A DNA stretch of 64,000 nucleotides. Origin: Bacteroidota bacterium (GTDB lineage Bacteria > Bacteroidota > Bacteroidia > Flavobacteriales > Flavobacteriaceae). Every line of letters starts with the position of its first letter. Positions within the stretch are counted from its first letter, which is position 1. Positions 54,425 through 63,697 of the stretch are shown here, piece by piece. The DNA is taken from the NCBI GenBank assembly GCA_027620655.1, contig JAQCDS010000007.1:1-64000 (forward strand). Direction: 5' to 3'. The notes beneath the pieces were generated by a model that saw nothing but the letters and a program-made list of their open reading frames with translations, did no database searches and had not been told where the DNA came from. A program made the position numbers and the translations under genes.

Positions 54425-55882
54425 TTGAAAGGACAACACATTCTACTCATCACTCTAGTTTATTTTGTATTTCTTGTTATTATCGCAAGAATTACAGGAA
54501 AAAATGATAGCAATAATGATTTTTTCAAAGCTGGAAAACAATCGCCTTGGTATTTGGTGGCCTTTGGAATGATTGGCGCTTCACTTTCTGGCGTGACTTT
54601 TATATCTGTACCAGGATGGGTACAAAGTTCAGAGTTTAGCTATTTTCAAGTGTGCTTGGGCTATATTGCGGGCTATGTTGTGGTTGCTTTTATGCTTTTG
54701 CCTATTTATTACAAATTAAATCTCACTTCAATTTACGAATACCTACAACAGCGATATGGACGTGTTAGTCATAAAACTGGTGCATTTTTCTTCTTTGTTT
54801 CTAGGGTTTTGGGGGCTGCTTTTCGAATGTATCTAATGGCAATTGTATTGCAACAATTTGTCTTTGAACAATGGAATATTCCTTTTGAAGCTACGGTCAT
54901 TTTGTCAATACTACTCATTTGGATTTATACCAACAAAGGTGGTATCAAAACGATTGTTTGGACCGATACACTACAAACACTTTTTATGGTGTGTGCTGTG
55001 GTGCTTTCCATTTATTTTATCACAGATCAATTGGGTTGGAGTTTTTCAGAGTTTTTAGTTTCAGACGAACTAAATCAATACCATTCAATTTTTAGAACAG
55101 ATTCTATTTTAGCAAGAGACCATTTCTTAAAATCGTTCTTTGGAGGCATGTTTATCACTATTTGTATGACGGGATTAGATCAGGACATGATGCAGAAAAA
55201 TCTAACCTGTAAATCGCTAAAAGATGCACAAAAAAATATGCTTTGGTTTAGTATTGTGCTAACACTAGTCACATTCTTATTTTTACTTTTGGGCGCTTTA
55301 TTATTCATTTATGCGGAACGTTTTGGTATAGCACTGCCGCTTATGGACGGACAACCCAAAACAGATTTATTGTTCCCAGAAATTGCGCTTAATTCTGGCT
55401 TAGGATTAACCTTGGCTTCAGTATTTATTTTGGGACTTATTGCAGCAGCCTACAGTAGCGCCGATAGTGCATTGACTTCACTAACAACGTCTTTTTGTGT
55501 CGATATTTTAGACCTCAACAAACATTCAGATACTGACAAAAAACGCATTCGAAAACAAACGCATATAGGGATGAGTGTGCTTTTAATTTTGGTTATCATT
55601 GCTTTTAAACACATCTTAGATTCCAATGTTATTGATAGCCTGCTTACTGTTGCTGGATATACCTATGGCCCTTTACTAGGGCTTTTTGCCTTTGGTATTT
55701 TTACAAATTATAAGATTAAAGATAAGTATGTGTGGCTTGTAGCGTTATTATCCGTTTCTATTTCTTATGGTCTAGGACAAATTCCTGCAGAGCAAATCGG
55801 TGGCTATGTTATTGGTTATGAGTTATTACCACTCAATGGAATGCTTACCTTTTTAGGATTAATACTGATTCGTAGACAATAA
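54425..55882 (+). CDS. Sodium/solute symporter (SSS family)
   Basis: A 485-residue inner-membrane protein with about 13 hydrophobic helices and SSS features: [40 protein letters not shown] near residues 28-68, and [22 protein letters not shown] near 350, which holds the sodium-site serines. Substrate unknown (sugar, amino acid or other organic solute). The start codon is TTG; no earlier or nearby ATG would keep the first helix. Its 3' end overlaps the convergent CoA-binding gene by 24 bp. Confidence 0.92.
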   Translation: MKGQHILLITLVYFVFLVIIARITGKNDSNNDFFKAGKQSPWYLVAFGMIGASLSGVTFISVPGWVQSSEFSYFQVCLGYIAGYVVVAFMLLPIYYKLNLTSIYEYLQQRYGRVSHKTGAFFFFVSRVLGAAFRMYLMAIVLQQFVFEQWNIPFEATVILSILLIWIYTNKGGIKTIVWTDTLQTLFMVCAVVLSIYFITDQLGWSFSEFLVSDELNQYHSIFRTDSILARDHFLKSFFGGMFITICMTGLDQDMMQKNLTCKSLKDAQKNMLWFSIVLTLVTFLFLLLGALLFIYAERFGIALPLMDGQPKTDLLFPEIALNSGLGLTLASVFILGLIAAAYSSADSALTSLTTSFCVDILDLNKHSDTDKKRIRKQTHIGMSVLLILVIIAFKHILDSNVIDSLLTVAGYTYGPLLGLFAFGIFTNYKIKDKYVWLVALLSVSISYGLGQIPAEQIGGYVIGYELLPLNGMLTFLGLILIRRQ

Positions 55883-56227
55883 CACCAAAGTACAGGCGAT
55901 TTCATAAGTAATGTTTTGACGTTCCAAAAGTTTGAAAAAAACAGGGTTTTCTGTTTCTGGATTAAAAATCACACGTTTCGGATTTAAATTCAAAATGTAT
56001 TCCATATAATCCAATTGACGTTTGGGGTTTAAATAAAGCGTAATGGTATGAACAGATGAGTACAATTTTAAATTGGTATCGATTTCTACATCACCTACAA
56101 CTCCATGCTTGAGACCAAAAGCCACTACTGGAATATTAGCTTTTCTTAACATCAAAATTGCTTTGTATGAATAGCGCTCTGGATTAAGGGAAGCCCCCAA
56201 AACAAGCGTTTTATAAGATTCTACCAT
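55859..56227 (-). CDS. CoA-binding domain protein
   Basis: A 122-residue single Rossmann-type CoA_binding domain: [22 protein letters not shown], then [16 protein letters not shown] and the [16 protein letters not shown] segment. Stand-alone members of this family (YccU-like) bind CoA with unknown role. It overlaps the upstream fabH gene by 7 bp, so the two are translationally coupled; its 3' end overlaps the convergent symporter gene. Confidence 0.92.
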   Translation of the reverse strand: MVESYKTLVLGASLNPERYSYKAILMLRKANIPVVAFGLKHGVVGDVEIDTNLKLYSSVHTITLYLNPKRQLDYMEYILNLNPKRVIFNPETENPVFFKLLERQNITYEIACTLVLLSTNQY

Positions 56228-57231
56228 TTGATGATTACACTACCCCAAGTAAAACCACTACCAAACGCCGCAAGGACAACGGTATCGCCAGATTTTATTT
56301 TTCCTTGCTCACAAGCCTCACTAAGTGCAATTGGAATAGAGGCTGCAGTCGTATTACCATAATTTTGAATATTATTAAAAACTTGATCGTCAGAGAGTTG
56401 AAACTTTTTTTGAATATATTGAGAAATTCGCAAATTGGCCTGATGGGGAATCAGCATATCAATATCCGAAACTTGTAAATTATTGGCTTCAAGACCTTGG
56501 TTGATGACCTCACTAAATCGTCGTATGGCATTTTTAAATACAAACTGCCCGTTCATATAAGGTCTGTAACTCATATCTTCTGGGTCATTATCTTCAATTA
56601 TTTCTGTCACCCATCGTTTTCCCATGCCTGGTGCTTCTGCGGCCAATTCTAACGCATGCTCGCCTTGAGAATGTAAATGTGATGATAAAATACCTTTAGA
56701 AGTGTCTTCCTCTCGAGTCAAAACAGCAGCTCCAGCACCATCGCCAAAAATCACAGAAATGCTTCGACCTCTAGTTGAAACATCAATACCACGAGATTGC
56801 AATTCGCTACCAATGACTAAAATATTTTTGTACATCCCAGTTTTAATAAATTGATCCGCAACAGAAATACCATATACAAATCCCGAACATTGGTTACGAA
56901 CATCCAAAGCACCAACGTTATCAATTCCTAAAGCTTCCTGGACTTGAACACCTGGACCTGGAAAATAGTAATCTGGGCTTAATGTTGCAAAAACAATAAA
57001 ATCTATGTCTTGTTTGTCAATTCCTGCATTCTTAATGGCATTTTCGGCAGCTTTTAACCCCATACTAAAAGTGGTATCTCCATCGCCTTTAACGGCCCAA
57101 CGGCGCTGTTTTATTCCTGTACGTTCCTGAATCCACTGATCGTTAGTATCCATCAGTTGCGACAAATCGTCATTTGTGACAACATTTTCTGGGACATAAT
57201 GCCCCATTCCTATTATTCTTGAGTTGTACAT
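56221..57231 (-). CDS. fabH: 3-oxoacyl-ACP synthase III
   Basis: A 336-residue ketoacyl-ACP synthase III initiating fatty-acid synthesis or a related condensation. The catalytic triad is visible: Cys115 in NQCSGFVYG, His in IPHQANLRI near 264 and Asn in NYGNTTAASIP near 293. The terminal [13 protein letters not shown] is typical. Flavobacteria often carry several KAS III copies, so it could be a specialised paralogue rather than the main FabH. The minus-strand -7 TATATTTG lies at 57258-57265, 27 bp upstream of the ATG. Confidence 0.92.
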   Translation of the reverse strand: MYNSRIIGMGHYVPENVVTNDDLSQLMDTNDQWIQERTGIKQRRWAVKGDGDTTFSMGLKAAENAIKNAGIDKQDIDFIVFATLSPDYYFPGPGVQVQEALGIDNVGALDVRNQCSGFVYGISVADQFIKTGMYKNILVIGSELQSRGIDVSTRGRSISVIFGDGAGAAVLTREEDTSKGILSSHLHSQGEHALELAAEAPGMGKRWVTEIIEDNDPEDMSYRPYMNGQFVFKNAIRRFSEVINQGLEANNLQVSDIDMLIPHQANLRISQYIQKKFQLSDDQVFNNIQNYGNTTAASIPIALSEACEQGKIKSGDTVVLAAFGSGFTWGSVIIKW

Positions 57232-57257
57232 AAGCTATTTTTGTTGTGATTTCTATA

Positions 57258-57265
57258 CAAATATA
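57258..57265 (-). promoter_or_regulatory. Possible -7 element of fabH
   Basis: Minus-strand TATATTTG is an exact TAnnTTTG match 27 bp before the ATG; no -33 TTG was found at the usual spacing. Confidence 0.4.
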
Positions 57266-57370
57266 AACTTTATAAAATGCCAGTTTGTCACATTTTTAAA
57301 AATGGTATTCTTTTTGACATAAGTTTAACACTATTAATCAATATAATAATCGTTTAAAATACATAAAACT

Positions 57371-59281
57371 ATGAGTAAAGGAACAATTAATGTATCCGTT
57401 GAAAATATTTTTCCACTGATTAAAAAGTTTTTGTACAGCGATCACGAAATCTTTTTAAGAGAATTAATTAGTAATGCTACTGATGCAACCCTAAAGTTGA
57501 AGCATTTAACCAATATTGGCGAAGCTAAAGTAGAATATGGGAATCCAATCATTGAAGTCAAAATTGACAAAGAAGGAAAAAAACTGCATCTCATTGACCA
57601 AGGCATTGGAATGACAGCCGATGAAGTTCAAAAATACATCAATGAAGTAGCATTTTCTGGTGCTGAAGAGTTTTTGGACAAATACAAGGATAAAGTTGAA
57701 GATGCTGGTATTATTGGACATTTTGGACTAGGGTTTTACTCTGCATTCATGGTCGCTGAAAAAGTAGAAATTATAACAAAATCTTTTAAAGATGAACCTG
57801 CTGCACATTGGGTTTGTGACGGAAGTCCAGAGTATAGCTTAGAAACTGCTGATAAAAAAGAAAGAGGCACAGAAATCATTTTGCATATTGCAGAAGATTC
57901 TACGGAATTTTTGGAAGACCATCGTATTACAGAACTGTTGAACAAGTACAACAAATTTATGCCAATCCCAATAAAATTTGGCACAAAAGAAATCAACGAT
58001 CCAGAGCACGAGCCAAAAACGATAACAGACAAAGACGGTAAAGAAACTAATGAACCTCAACGCAAAATTACAGTCGATAATATCATCAATAATCCAAATC
58101 CAGCGTGGACAAAAACACCATCGGATTTGAAAGAAGAAGACTATAAAGGGTTTTATCGTGAATTGTACCCCATGCAATTTGAAGAACCGCTTTTTAACAT
58201 TCATTTGAATGTCGATTATCCTTTCAATCTTACTGGAATTCTATATTTTCCAAAAATGACTAACGATATGAATATCCAAAAGGATAAAATTCAATTGTAT
58301 CAAAATCAAGTCTTTGTAACGGACAATGTAGAAGGAATTGTACCAGAATTTTTAACCATGCTTCGTGGTGTGATTGATTCTCCAGATATTCCCTTGAATG
58401 TATCACGTTCCTACCTTCAAGCTGATGGTGCTGTAAAAAAGATTTCGTCTTATATAACCAAAAAAGTAGCCGATAAATTAAAGTCATTATTTAATAATGA
58501 TAGAGAAGATTTTGAAGCTAAATGGAATGACATCAAAATTGTGATTGAGTATGGAATGCTCTCGGAAGAAAAATTCTTTGAAAAAGCTGAAGCTTTTGCA
58601 TTGTATCCAACAGTAGATGGCACCTACTATACTTATGATGAATTGTACAATAAAATTAATGCGAAGCAAACTGACAAAGATGACAAATTAGTGATTTTAT
58701 ATGCCTCTAATGCAGATGAACAACACAGCTATATTGAGGCTGCAAAAGCGAAAGATTATGAAGTTCTTTTGTTGGATTCTCCTATTGTATCACATTTGAT
58801 TCAAAAATTAGAAGGCAGTAAAGAAAATATCTCCTTTGCTAGAGTAGATGCCGATCATATTGATAAACTGATTCAGAAAGAAGATACTGCAATTTCAAAA
58901 CTCTCTGAAGAAGAAAAAACAACTTTAGACGAACATCTAAAAGCGGTTATTTCTTCTGAGAAATTTATTGTTCAATTGGAAGCTATGGACAGCAATGCTG
59001 CACCATTTATGATCACTCAGCCAGAGTTTATGCGCCGTATGAAAGAAATGCAACAAACTGGCGGCGGCGGTATGTTTGGTATGGGGGGTATGCCAGAAAT
59101 GTATAACCTAGTTGTGAATACAAATTCTGAATTGGTTAATGAAATTTTAAACACAAAAACCGCAAAAAAACGCGAACGTTTGATTAATCAAAGTTTAGAT
59201 TTGGCACAACTCTCGCAAGGTCTTCTTAAAGGCGAGGCCCTGACCAACTTTATCAAGCGAAGTTATGAGATGATAAAATAA
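57371..59281 (+). CDS. htpG: Chaperone HtpG (Hsp90)
   Basis: A 636-residue Hsp90. The GHKL ATPase site is clear: FLRELISNATDATLKL (N-box, about 31-46), DQGIGMTADEV (G1), GHFGLGFYSAFMVA (G2). The middle domain includes NVSRSYLQAD with the ATP-contacting Arg. The C-terminal domain contains a Gly/Met-rich linker (TGGGGMFGMGGMPEMYN, about 562-578) before the dimerisation helices, as in other Bacteroidota HtpG. It assists folding of client proteins under stress. It is monocistronic, with a hairpin terminator. Confidence 0.97.
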   Translation: MSKGTINVSVENIFPLIKKFLYSDHEIFLRELISNATDATLKLKHLTNIGEAKVEYGNPIIEVKIDKEGKKLHLIDQGIGMTADEVQKYINEVAFSGAEEFLDKYKDKVEDAGIIGHFGLGFYSAFMVAEKVEIITKSFKDEPAAHWVCDGSPEYSLETADKKERGTEIILHIAEDSTEFLEDHRITELLNKYNKFMPIPIKFGTKEINDPEHEPKTITDKDGKETNEPQRKITVDNIINNPNPAWTKTPSDLKEEDYKGFYRELYPMQFEEPLFNIHLNVDYPFNLTGILYFPKMTNDMNIQKDKIQLYQNQVFVTDNVEGIVPEFLTMLRGVIDSPDIPLNVSRSYLQADGAVKKISSYITKKVADKLKSLFNNDREDFEAKWNDIKIVIEYGMLSEEKFFEKAEAFALYPTVDGTYYTYDELYNKINAKQTDKDDKLVILYASNADEQHSYIEAAKAKDYEVLLLDSPIVSHLIQKLEGSKENISFARVDADHIDKLIQKEDTAISKLSEEEKTTLDEHLKAVISSEKFIVQLEAMDSNAAPFMITQPEFMRRMKEMQQTGGGGMFGMGGMPEMYNLVVNTNSELVNEILNTKTAKKRERLINQSLDLAQLSQGLLKGEALTNFIKRSYEMIK

Positions 59282-59298
59282 TTGCACATCATTACTCA

Positions 59299-59332
59299 AA
59301 AAAAGGTGGTTTTTTATAAAATCACCTTTTTT
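59299..59332. terminator. Terminator after htpG, shared with the convergent dipeptidase gene
   Basis: A hairpin with arms AAAAAAGGTG / CACCTTTTTT and an AT-rich inner stem. The right arm runs into the stop codon of the minus-strand gene. Confidence 0.78.
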
Positions 59333-60008
59333 ATTCTATAACAAAATCAAAATAGGTCTTTGGAAATGGTTCATGGTTTAAGGTAAAATGCCACCACTCT
59401 TGTGCATAGGGTCGGAATCCATATTTTATCATAACACGCTGTAACAACTCACGATTGGAGCGTTCTTTGGTGTTTAAATCTTGATAATCTAAATTCGAAA
59501 TTTTACCAAAAAAATCATAAGGACTCCCCATGTCAAGTTCCTCGCAAGTATTAAAATCTATAAGTGTCACATCTATTGAACTTCCTCTACTATGTCCAGA
59601 ATGTGTGGAAATGTATTGCTTTATAAATAATTCAGACTTTGGAATATTAGGATAGAATTGTGCTTTCATTAGGGTGTCGCTAGGAATTTTTGCCCATCGT
59701 ACAAAATGATCTACTGCCCGTTGTGGACGGTAGCCATCAAATAATTTTAACCCCAAACCTATACGCCCAAATTCTTGTTGTGCTGCAAATAGTGCCTCAG
59801 CTGTTTTTGTACTTAAAATGGCTTTTTCGGTCGTATAGCCGTCAATTTTTTGACCTACAAAATTGTTTTTTTTTGCATAACGTAAATCAATTTCTAAATC
59901 GGGTATTTTATCTTTTGCATAGCTAAAACCTTGAGGCAGTGGTGCTTGAGCAAAAATAATAGCCATAACAAAAAGGGCTAAAATTGAGAAGATGTTTTTT
60001 TGTTGCAT
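59331..60008 (-). CDS. D-Ala-D-Ala dipeptidase (VanX/DdpX-like, M15)
   Basis: A 225-residue exported zinc peptidase. Signal peptide residues 1-21. Zinc ligands match the VanX spacing: His139 in SGHSRGS, Asp146 in SIDV and His207 in EWWHF, with general base Glu204 and the transition-state Arg94 in GYRP. It hydrolyses D-Ala-D-Ala from peptidoglycan turnover in the periplasm; VanX in vancomycin resistance is a relative, but no van regulators or ligase are nearby, so a recycling role is likely. Confidence 0.94.
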   Translation of the reverse strand: MQQKNIFSILALFVMAIIFAQAPLPQGFSYAKDKIPDLEIDLRYAKKNNFVGQKIDGYTTEKAILSTKTAEALFAAQQEFGRIGLGLKLFDGYRPQRAVDHFVRWAKIPSDTLMKAQFYPNIPKSELFIKQYISTHSGHSRGSSIDVTLIDFNTCEELDMGSPYDFFGKISNLDYQDLNTKERSNRELLQRVMIKYGFRPYAQEWWHFTLNHEPFPKTYFDFVIE

Positions 60009-60048
60009 GAATTCAGAACTTATGCTAATTTAGAAAAAAAATCAAAAG

Positions 60049-60648
60049 ATGCTTTTTGGCGTACATAATAACATAACCACCGAGTTAAAAGATGGTGAGA
60101 TTTCTTATGATAAAAACTTCTTAAGCTCATTAGAAGCGTCAAGATATTTTAAAGTTTTACGTAATGAAACGGCATGGCAACAGGATCAAATAAAGGTATT
60201 TGGAAAGGTATATGATCAGCCTCGACTTACCGCATTATTTGCTAATAATAACTTTCCTTATCGTTATTCAAACATCACAATGTACCCATCTCCTTTTTCG
60301 GCAACACTTTTAGAAATTAAAGAAAAAGTAGAACAGCAATTGAAAAAACAGTTTACAACCTGTCTTTTAAACTTGTATCGTCATGGTCAGGACAGTAATG
60401 GTTGGCATGCTGATAACGAAAAAGAATTGGGTAAAAATCCTATAATTGCATCTGTGAGTTTGGGTGCAGAGCGAATGTTCCATATGAAGCATCGAACAGA
60501 AAAATCTCAAAAAATTAAAATAAATTTGACCCATGGAAGTTTACTTGTAATGAGCGGCAGTACACAACACTACTGGTTACATCAAATTCCAAAAACAAAA
60601 AAGCATGTCGAAGAACGTATCAACTTGACCTTTAGAATTTTAAAATAA
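60049..60648 (+). CDS. AlkB-family Fe(II)/2-oxoglutarate dioxygenase
   Basis: A 199-residue dioxygenase that removes alkyl groups from nucleic-acid bases. The iron ligands are His120 and Asp122 in GWHADNE and His178 in WLHQIP. The 2-oxoglutarate Arg190 and Arg196 lie in EERINLTFR. The substrate-side segment NITMYPSPFS fits the ALKBH2-like group. It is cotranscribed with the alpha/beta hydrolase 6 bp downstream and divergent from the dipeptidase (40-bp gap). Confidence 0.93.
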   Translation: MLFGVHNNITTELKDGEISYDKNFLSSLEASRYFKVLRNETAWQQDQIKVFGKVYDQPRLTALFANNNFPYRYSNITMYPSPFSATLLEIKEKVEQQLKKQFTTCLLNLYRHGQDSNGWHADNEKELGKNPIIASVSLGAERMFHMKHRTEKSQKIKINLTHGSLLVMSGSTQHYWLHQIPKTKKHVEERINLTFRILK

Positions 60649-60654
60649 ATAATT

Positions 60655-61578
60655 ATGAAACATGTCCTCAAATTTTTAAGCTGTTATCTATTTGCATCAA
60701 GTCTATTGATTGCACAAAATTTTTCGTCAAAAGACCTCAGTATAAACACCCATGTCGATGGTACTTTGTTGACCCCAAATACAATAAACAATGCACCTTT
60801 GGTAATTTTGATTGCGGGTTCTGGCCCAACAGATCGCAATGGCAATCAATCATTCATGAAAAACGATATGCTAAAAAAATTGGCAGAATCGTTGGCAAAT
60901 AATGGTATTGCTTCATTTCGATACGACAAAAGAATTGTAAAGCAAATTCGCAACAAAACGATTGACAAGAACATCATGTTTGATGATTTTGTGACGGATG
61001 CAAAATCGGTTATTTCCTATTTTAAACCAAAGTTTGAAACTATTGTTGTAGCTGGACACAGTCAAGGAAGTTTGGTTGGATTATTGGCTTTGGAAGACGG
61101 GGTTTCTGGTTTTATTTCATTGGCTGGCGCAGGAAAATCAATCGATCAAATTATAATTGAACAAATTTCAAAAACAGCACCCATGTTTTTGGAAGACAGC
61201 AAACGTGTTTTAGCAGTTCTTAAAGAGGGAAAAACTACATCAGATTTTCCAGTAGCATTGTCTTCAATTTTCAATTTAGATCTACAATCTTTTATGTCTA
61301 ATTGGATACAATATAGTCCTTCTGAAATAATGAAAAATCACAACATCCCTTCACTAATTATTAATGGAGATAAAGATTTGCAAGTAAGTGTAGATGAGGC
61401 GAATTTGCTTTATGCTTCTGCACAAAATGGAATGCTACTAATTGTGGAAAACATGAATCATATTTTGGTAAAAATTGAAGGAGATCAATTGGAGAACATG
61501 AAATCGTATAATGATACGAAGTTAAAGATTGCTGAAGATGTTGAAACAAGTATGGTTAATTTTGTAAAAAAATTATAA
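60655..61578 (+). CDS. Exported alpha/beta hydrolase
   Basis: A 307-residue secreted or periplasmic hydrolase. Signal peptide residues 1-20 (ends LLIAQ). Oxyanion strand LVILIAGSGPTDRNGNQ, nucleophile Ser136 in the elbow GHSQGS, probable acid Asp in INGDKDLQV near 240 and catalytic His in NMNHILVK near 268. The sequence fits the serine aminopeptidase/acyl hydrolase group; substrate unknown. It has a strong terminator 2 bp after the stop. Confidence 0.88.
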   Translation: MKHVLKFLSCYLFASSLLIAQNFSSKDLSINTHVDGTLLTPNTINNAPLVILIAGSGPTDRNGNQSFMKNDMLKKLAESLANNGIASFRYDKRIVKQIRNKTIDKNIMFDDFVTDAKSVISYFKPKFETIVVAGHSQGSLVGLLALEDGVSGFISLAGAGKSIDQIIIEQISKTAPMFLEDSKRVLAVLKEGKTTSDFPVALSSIFNLDLQSFMSNWIQYSPSEIMKNHNIPSLIINGDKDLQVSVDEANLLYASAQNGMLLIVENMNHILVKIEGDQLENMKSYNDTKLKIAEDVETSMVNFVKKL

Positions 61579-61580
61579 TA

Positions 61581-61610
61581 AAAAAAGCACTGAAAGAACA
61601 GTGCTTTTTT
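61581..61610 (+). terminator. Rho-independent terminator after the hydrolase gene
   Basis: Stem AAAAAAGCACTG / CAGTGCTTTTTT with a 6-base loop. It is followed immediately by the 14-bp repeat ACTAACCAACCAAA. Confidence 0.92.
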
Positions 61611-61611
61611 T

Positions 61612-61761
61612 ACTAACCAACCAAAGTGTATTCAAGATACAATCTTAATACTACAAACTTATAACCTATAGTTTATATTAACATAATGTTTAACAATACT
61701 TTCACAAAAGGAAAAAGCATCATTTAAAAAAAAACGATGCTTTAACCACTAACCAACCAAA
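61612..61761 (+). repeat. Direct repeat ACTAACCAACCAAA, two copies each behind a hairpin
   Basis: The 14-mer occurs at 61612-61625 and 61748-61761, 136 bp apart. The first follows the terminator at 61581-61610. The second follows a hairpin with arms AAAGCATC (61714-61721) and GATGCTTT (61736-61743) around a 14-base A-rich loop. The 263-bp gap up to the DUF1648 gene holds no other gene. Confidence 0.6.
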
Positions 61762-61841
61762 ATATATTACTAACAAAAAAATTAAATAATACATTATAAT
61801 TAAATACAACTTCCGTGCCAAAAAATTAATTAGATAAAAAA

Positions 61842-62351
61842 ATGTTTGAAAAAAGACCAAAAATTACTATTCCTAAAAATTCTACTGATCTTTGGATTGA
61901 TCGGTTTTCGTTTTTATTGTTTTTTATAATTTGGCTAAGCGTATTTGTATATTATCCTGATTTACCCGATGAAATTCCAACACATTTCAATGGTCGTGGC
62001 CAAGCAGATGCTTTTGGTTCAAAGCAGTCTATTTGGGTGTTGATGGGTGTTTTTAGTAGTATCTTTATTGGAATTTATATTTTAAATAAATATCCTCATC
62101 TTCATAATTACTCCGTAAAAATTACAGAAGAAAATGCTCTGAAAAATTATCGTTTTAGTACACGAGTTTTGAGGGTTGTCAATTTTTTAAACCTATTAGT
62201 ATTGGCTTATATTCTCAAAACAATGCTGACTCCTTATGAAAAACAAAGTACAGCATTTGGAGGATGGTTTTTGCCTACTGTAATGATTGGTAATTTAGTG
62301 CTTATAATTTATATATTTGTCAAGGCCAATAAAATAAATTCTAAAACATAA
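61842..62351 (+). CDS. DUF1648 membrane protein
   Basis: A 169-residue inner-membrane protein with about four hydrophobic helices. The DUF1648 motif (YYPDLPDEIPTHFNGRGQADAFGSKQSIW, about 41-68) follows the first helix. The domain occurs in SdpI-type immunity proteins and in many proteins of unknown function; here the SdpI second half is absent. It is 7 bp upstream of the DUF819 gene and cotranscribed with it. Confidence 0.85.
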   Translation: MFEKRPKITIPKNSTDLWIDRFSFLLFFIIWLSVFVYYPDLPDEIPTHFNGRGQADAFGSKQSIWVLMGVFSSIFIGIYILNKYPHLHNYSVKITEENALKNYRFSTRVLRVVNFLNLLVLAYILKTMLTPYEKQSTAFGGWFLPTVMIGNLVLIIYIFVKANKINSKT

Positions 62352-62358
62352 AAATTAT

Positions 62359-63669
62359 ATGACCAACACAACGCCACTTTTTACAAATGATACTATAGTC
62401 TTTGGACTTCTGATGTTGGCCATTGCTTTTATTTTTTATACCGAATCCAAAACCTCTGGTTTTTGGTTTAAGTTTTACAAGATTGTTCCAGGACTTTTTA
62501 TGGCTTATATGCTTCCCGCAGTTTTTACTACATTGGGTTGGATTGCCCCAGAATGGGAAAGCATTTCTGCAGATGGAACTGTAACAATAGAAAGCAGTAA
62601 TTTGTATTATGTTTCTAGCCGATATTTATTACCTGCTGCTCTGGTACTTATGACTTTAAGTATCGATTTGAAAGCTGTATTTAATTTGGGATGGAAAGCC
62701 CTCATTATGTTTTTTACAGGAACTTTAGGCATCATTATTGGTGGGCCAATTGCTATTTTTCTTATTGCAATGGTCTCTCCAGAAACGGTTGGGGGTGTTG
62801 GTCCAGATGCTGTTTGGCGAGGTTTATCGACGCTTGCTGGAAGTTGGATAGGTGGAGGTGCTAATCAAACTGCTATGCTTGAAATTTATGGATATAACCC
62901 AAAGCTTTATGGCGGGATGGTTTTTGTAGATATTGTTGTGGCTAATATTTGGATGGCAGTTTTACTTATTGGAATAGGAAAACGTAAACGTATCAATCAA
63001 TGGCTAAAAGCAGACACCACTGCTATTGAGGAACTAAAAGAAAAAGTGTCTTCATTTACTGAAAGTGTTAAAAGAAACCCGAGCCTTACCGACTTGATGA
63101 TTATGGTGGGGATTGCCTTTGGATCTGTAGGTTTTGCCCATTTTTGTGCTGGAAAATTGGCACCATTTTTCAAGAACGTTGTGGCGTCTATGAGCTCTGA
63201 AACCACACGAAATATTTTTACATTTTTGGGATCATCATTCTTTTGGATGATTAGTATTTCTACACTTATTGCTATTGGATTGTCTTTTACAAAGGCCAAA
63301 AATTACGAAGGTGCAGGTGCCAGTAAATTTGGTAGCGTTTTTATCTATATCTTGGTAGCGAGTATAGGAATGAAGATGGATCTTACAATGATTTTTGACA
63401 ACTCTGGACTTATTGCAATTGGAATTGTTTGGATGAGTATTCATGCTATTCTTTTAATTTTGGTAGCCAAACTCATAAGAGCACCATACTTTTTTCTTGC
63501 CGTTGGAAGTCAAGCCAATGTTGGTGGAGCCGCCTCTGCCCCCATTGTCGCCTCTGCTTTTCATCCTTCATTGGCTACTGTAGGAGTTTTATTAGCTGTT
63601 TTTGGATATGCTATTGGAACCATTGCAGCTATTGGATGTACAATTTTAATGGCTCTTGCCGCAGCTTAA
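62359..63669 (+). CDS. DUF819 family membrane protein
   Basis: A 436-residue integral membrane protein with about 11-12 hydrophobic segments and the DUF819 (YjcL-like) pattern: GFWFKFYKIVPGLFMAYMLPAVFTT, WIGGGANQTAM and the end AVGSQANVGGAASAPIVASAFHPSLATVGVLLAVFGYAIGT. The repeated glycine-rich loops suggest a secondary transporter with an inverted repeat. Substrate unknown. It lies between the DUF1648 gene and a DUF4369 lipoprotein, all on one likely transcript. Confidence 0.9.
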   Translation: MTNTTPLFTNDTIVFGLLMLAIAFIFYTESKTSGFWFKFYKIVPGLFMAYMLPAVFTTLGWIAPEWESISADGTVTIESSNLYYVSSRYLLPAALVLMTLSIDLKAVFNLGWKALIMFFTGTLGIIIGGPIAIFLIAMVSPETVGGVGPDAVWRGLSTLAGSWIGGGANQTAMLEIYGYNPKLYGGMVFVDIVVANIWMAVLLIGIGKRKRINQWLKADTTAIEELKEKVSSFTESVKRNPSLTDLMIMVGIAFGSVGFAHFCAGKLAPFFKNVVASMSSETTRNIFTFLGSSFFWMISISTLIAIGLSFTKAKNYEGAGASKFGSVFIYILVASIGMKMDLTMIFDNSGLIAIGIVWMSIHAILLILVAKLIRAPYFFLAVGSQANVGGAASAPIVASAFHPSLATVGVLLAVFGYAIGTIAAIGCTILMALAAA

Positions 63670-63697
63670 ATTATTCAAATTTTTACTTTAATAACCC

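Noticed and set aside
59331-60008. VanX-type vancomycin-resistance cassette
   Set aside because: Only the dipeptidase is present; no D-Ala-D-Lac ligase, dehydrogenase or two-component system is nearby, so peptidoglycan recycling is the simpler reading.
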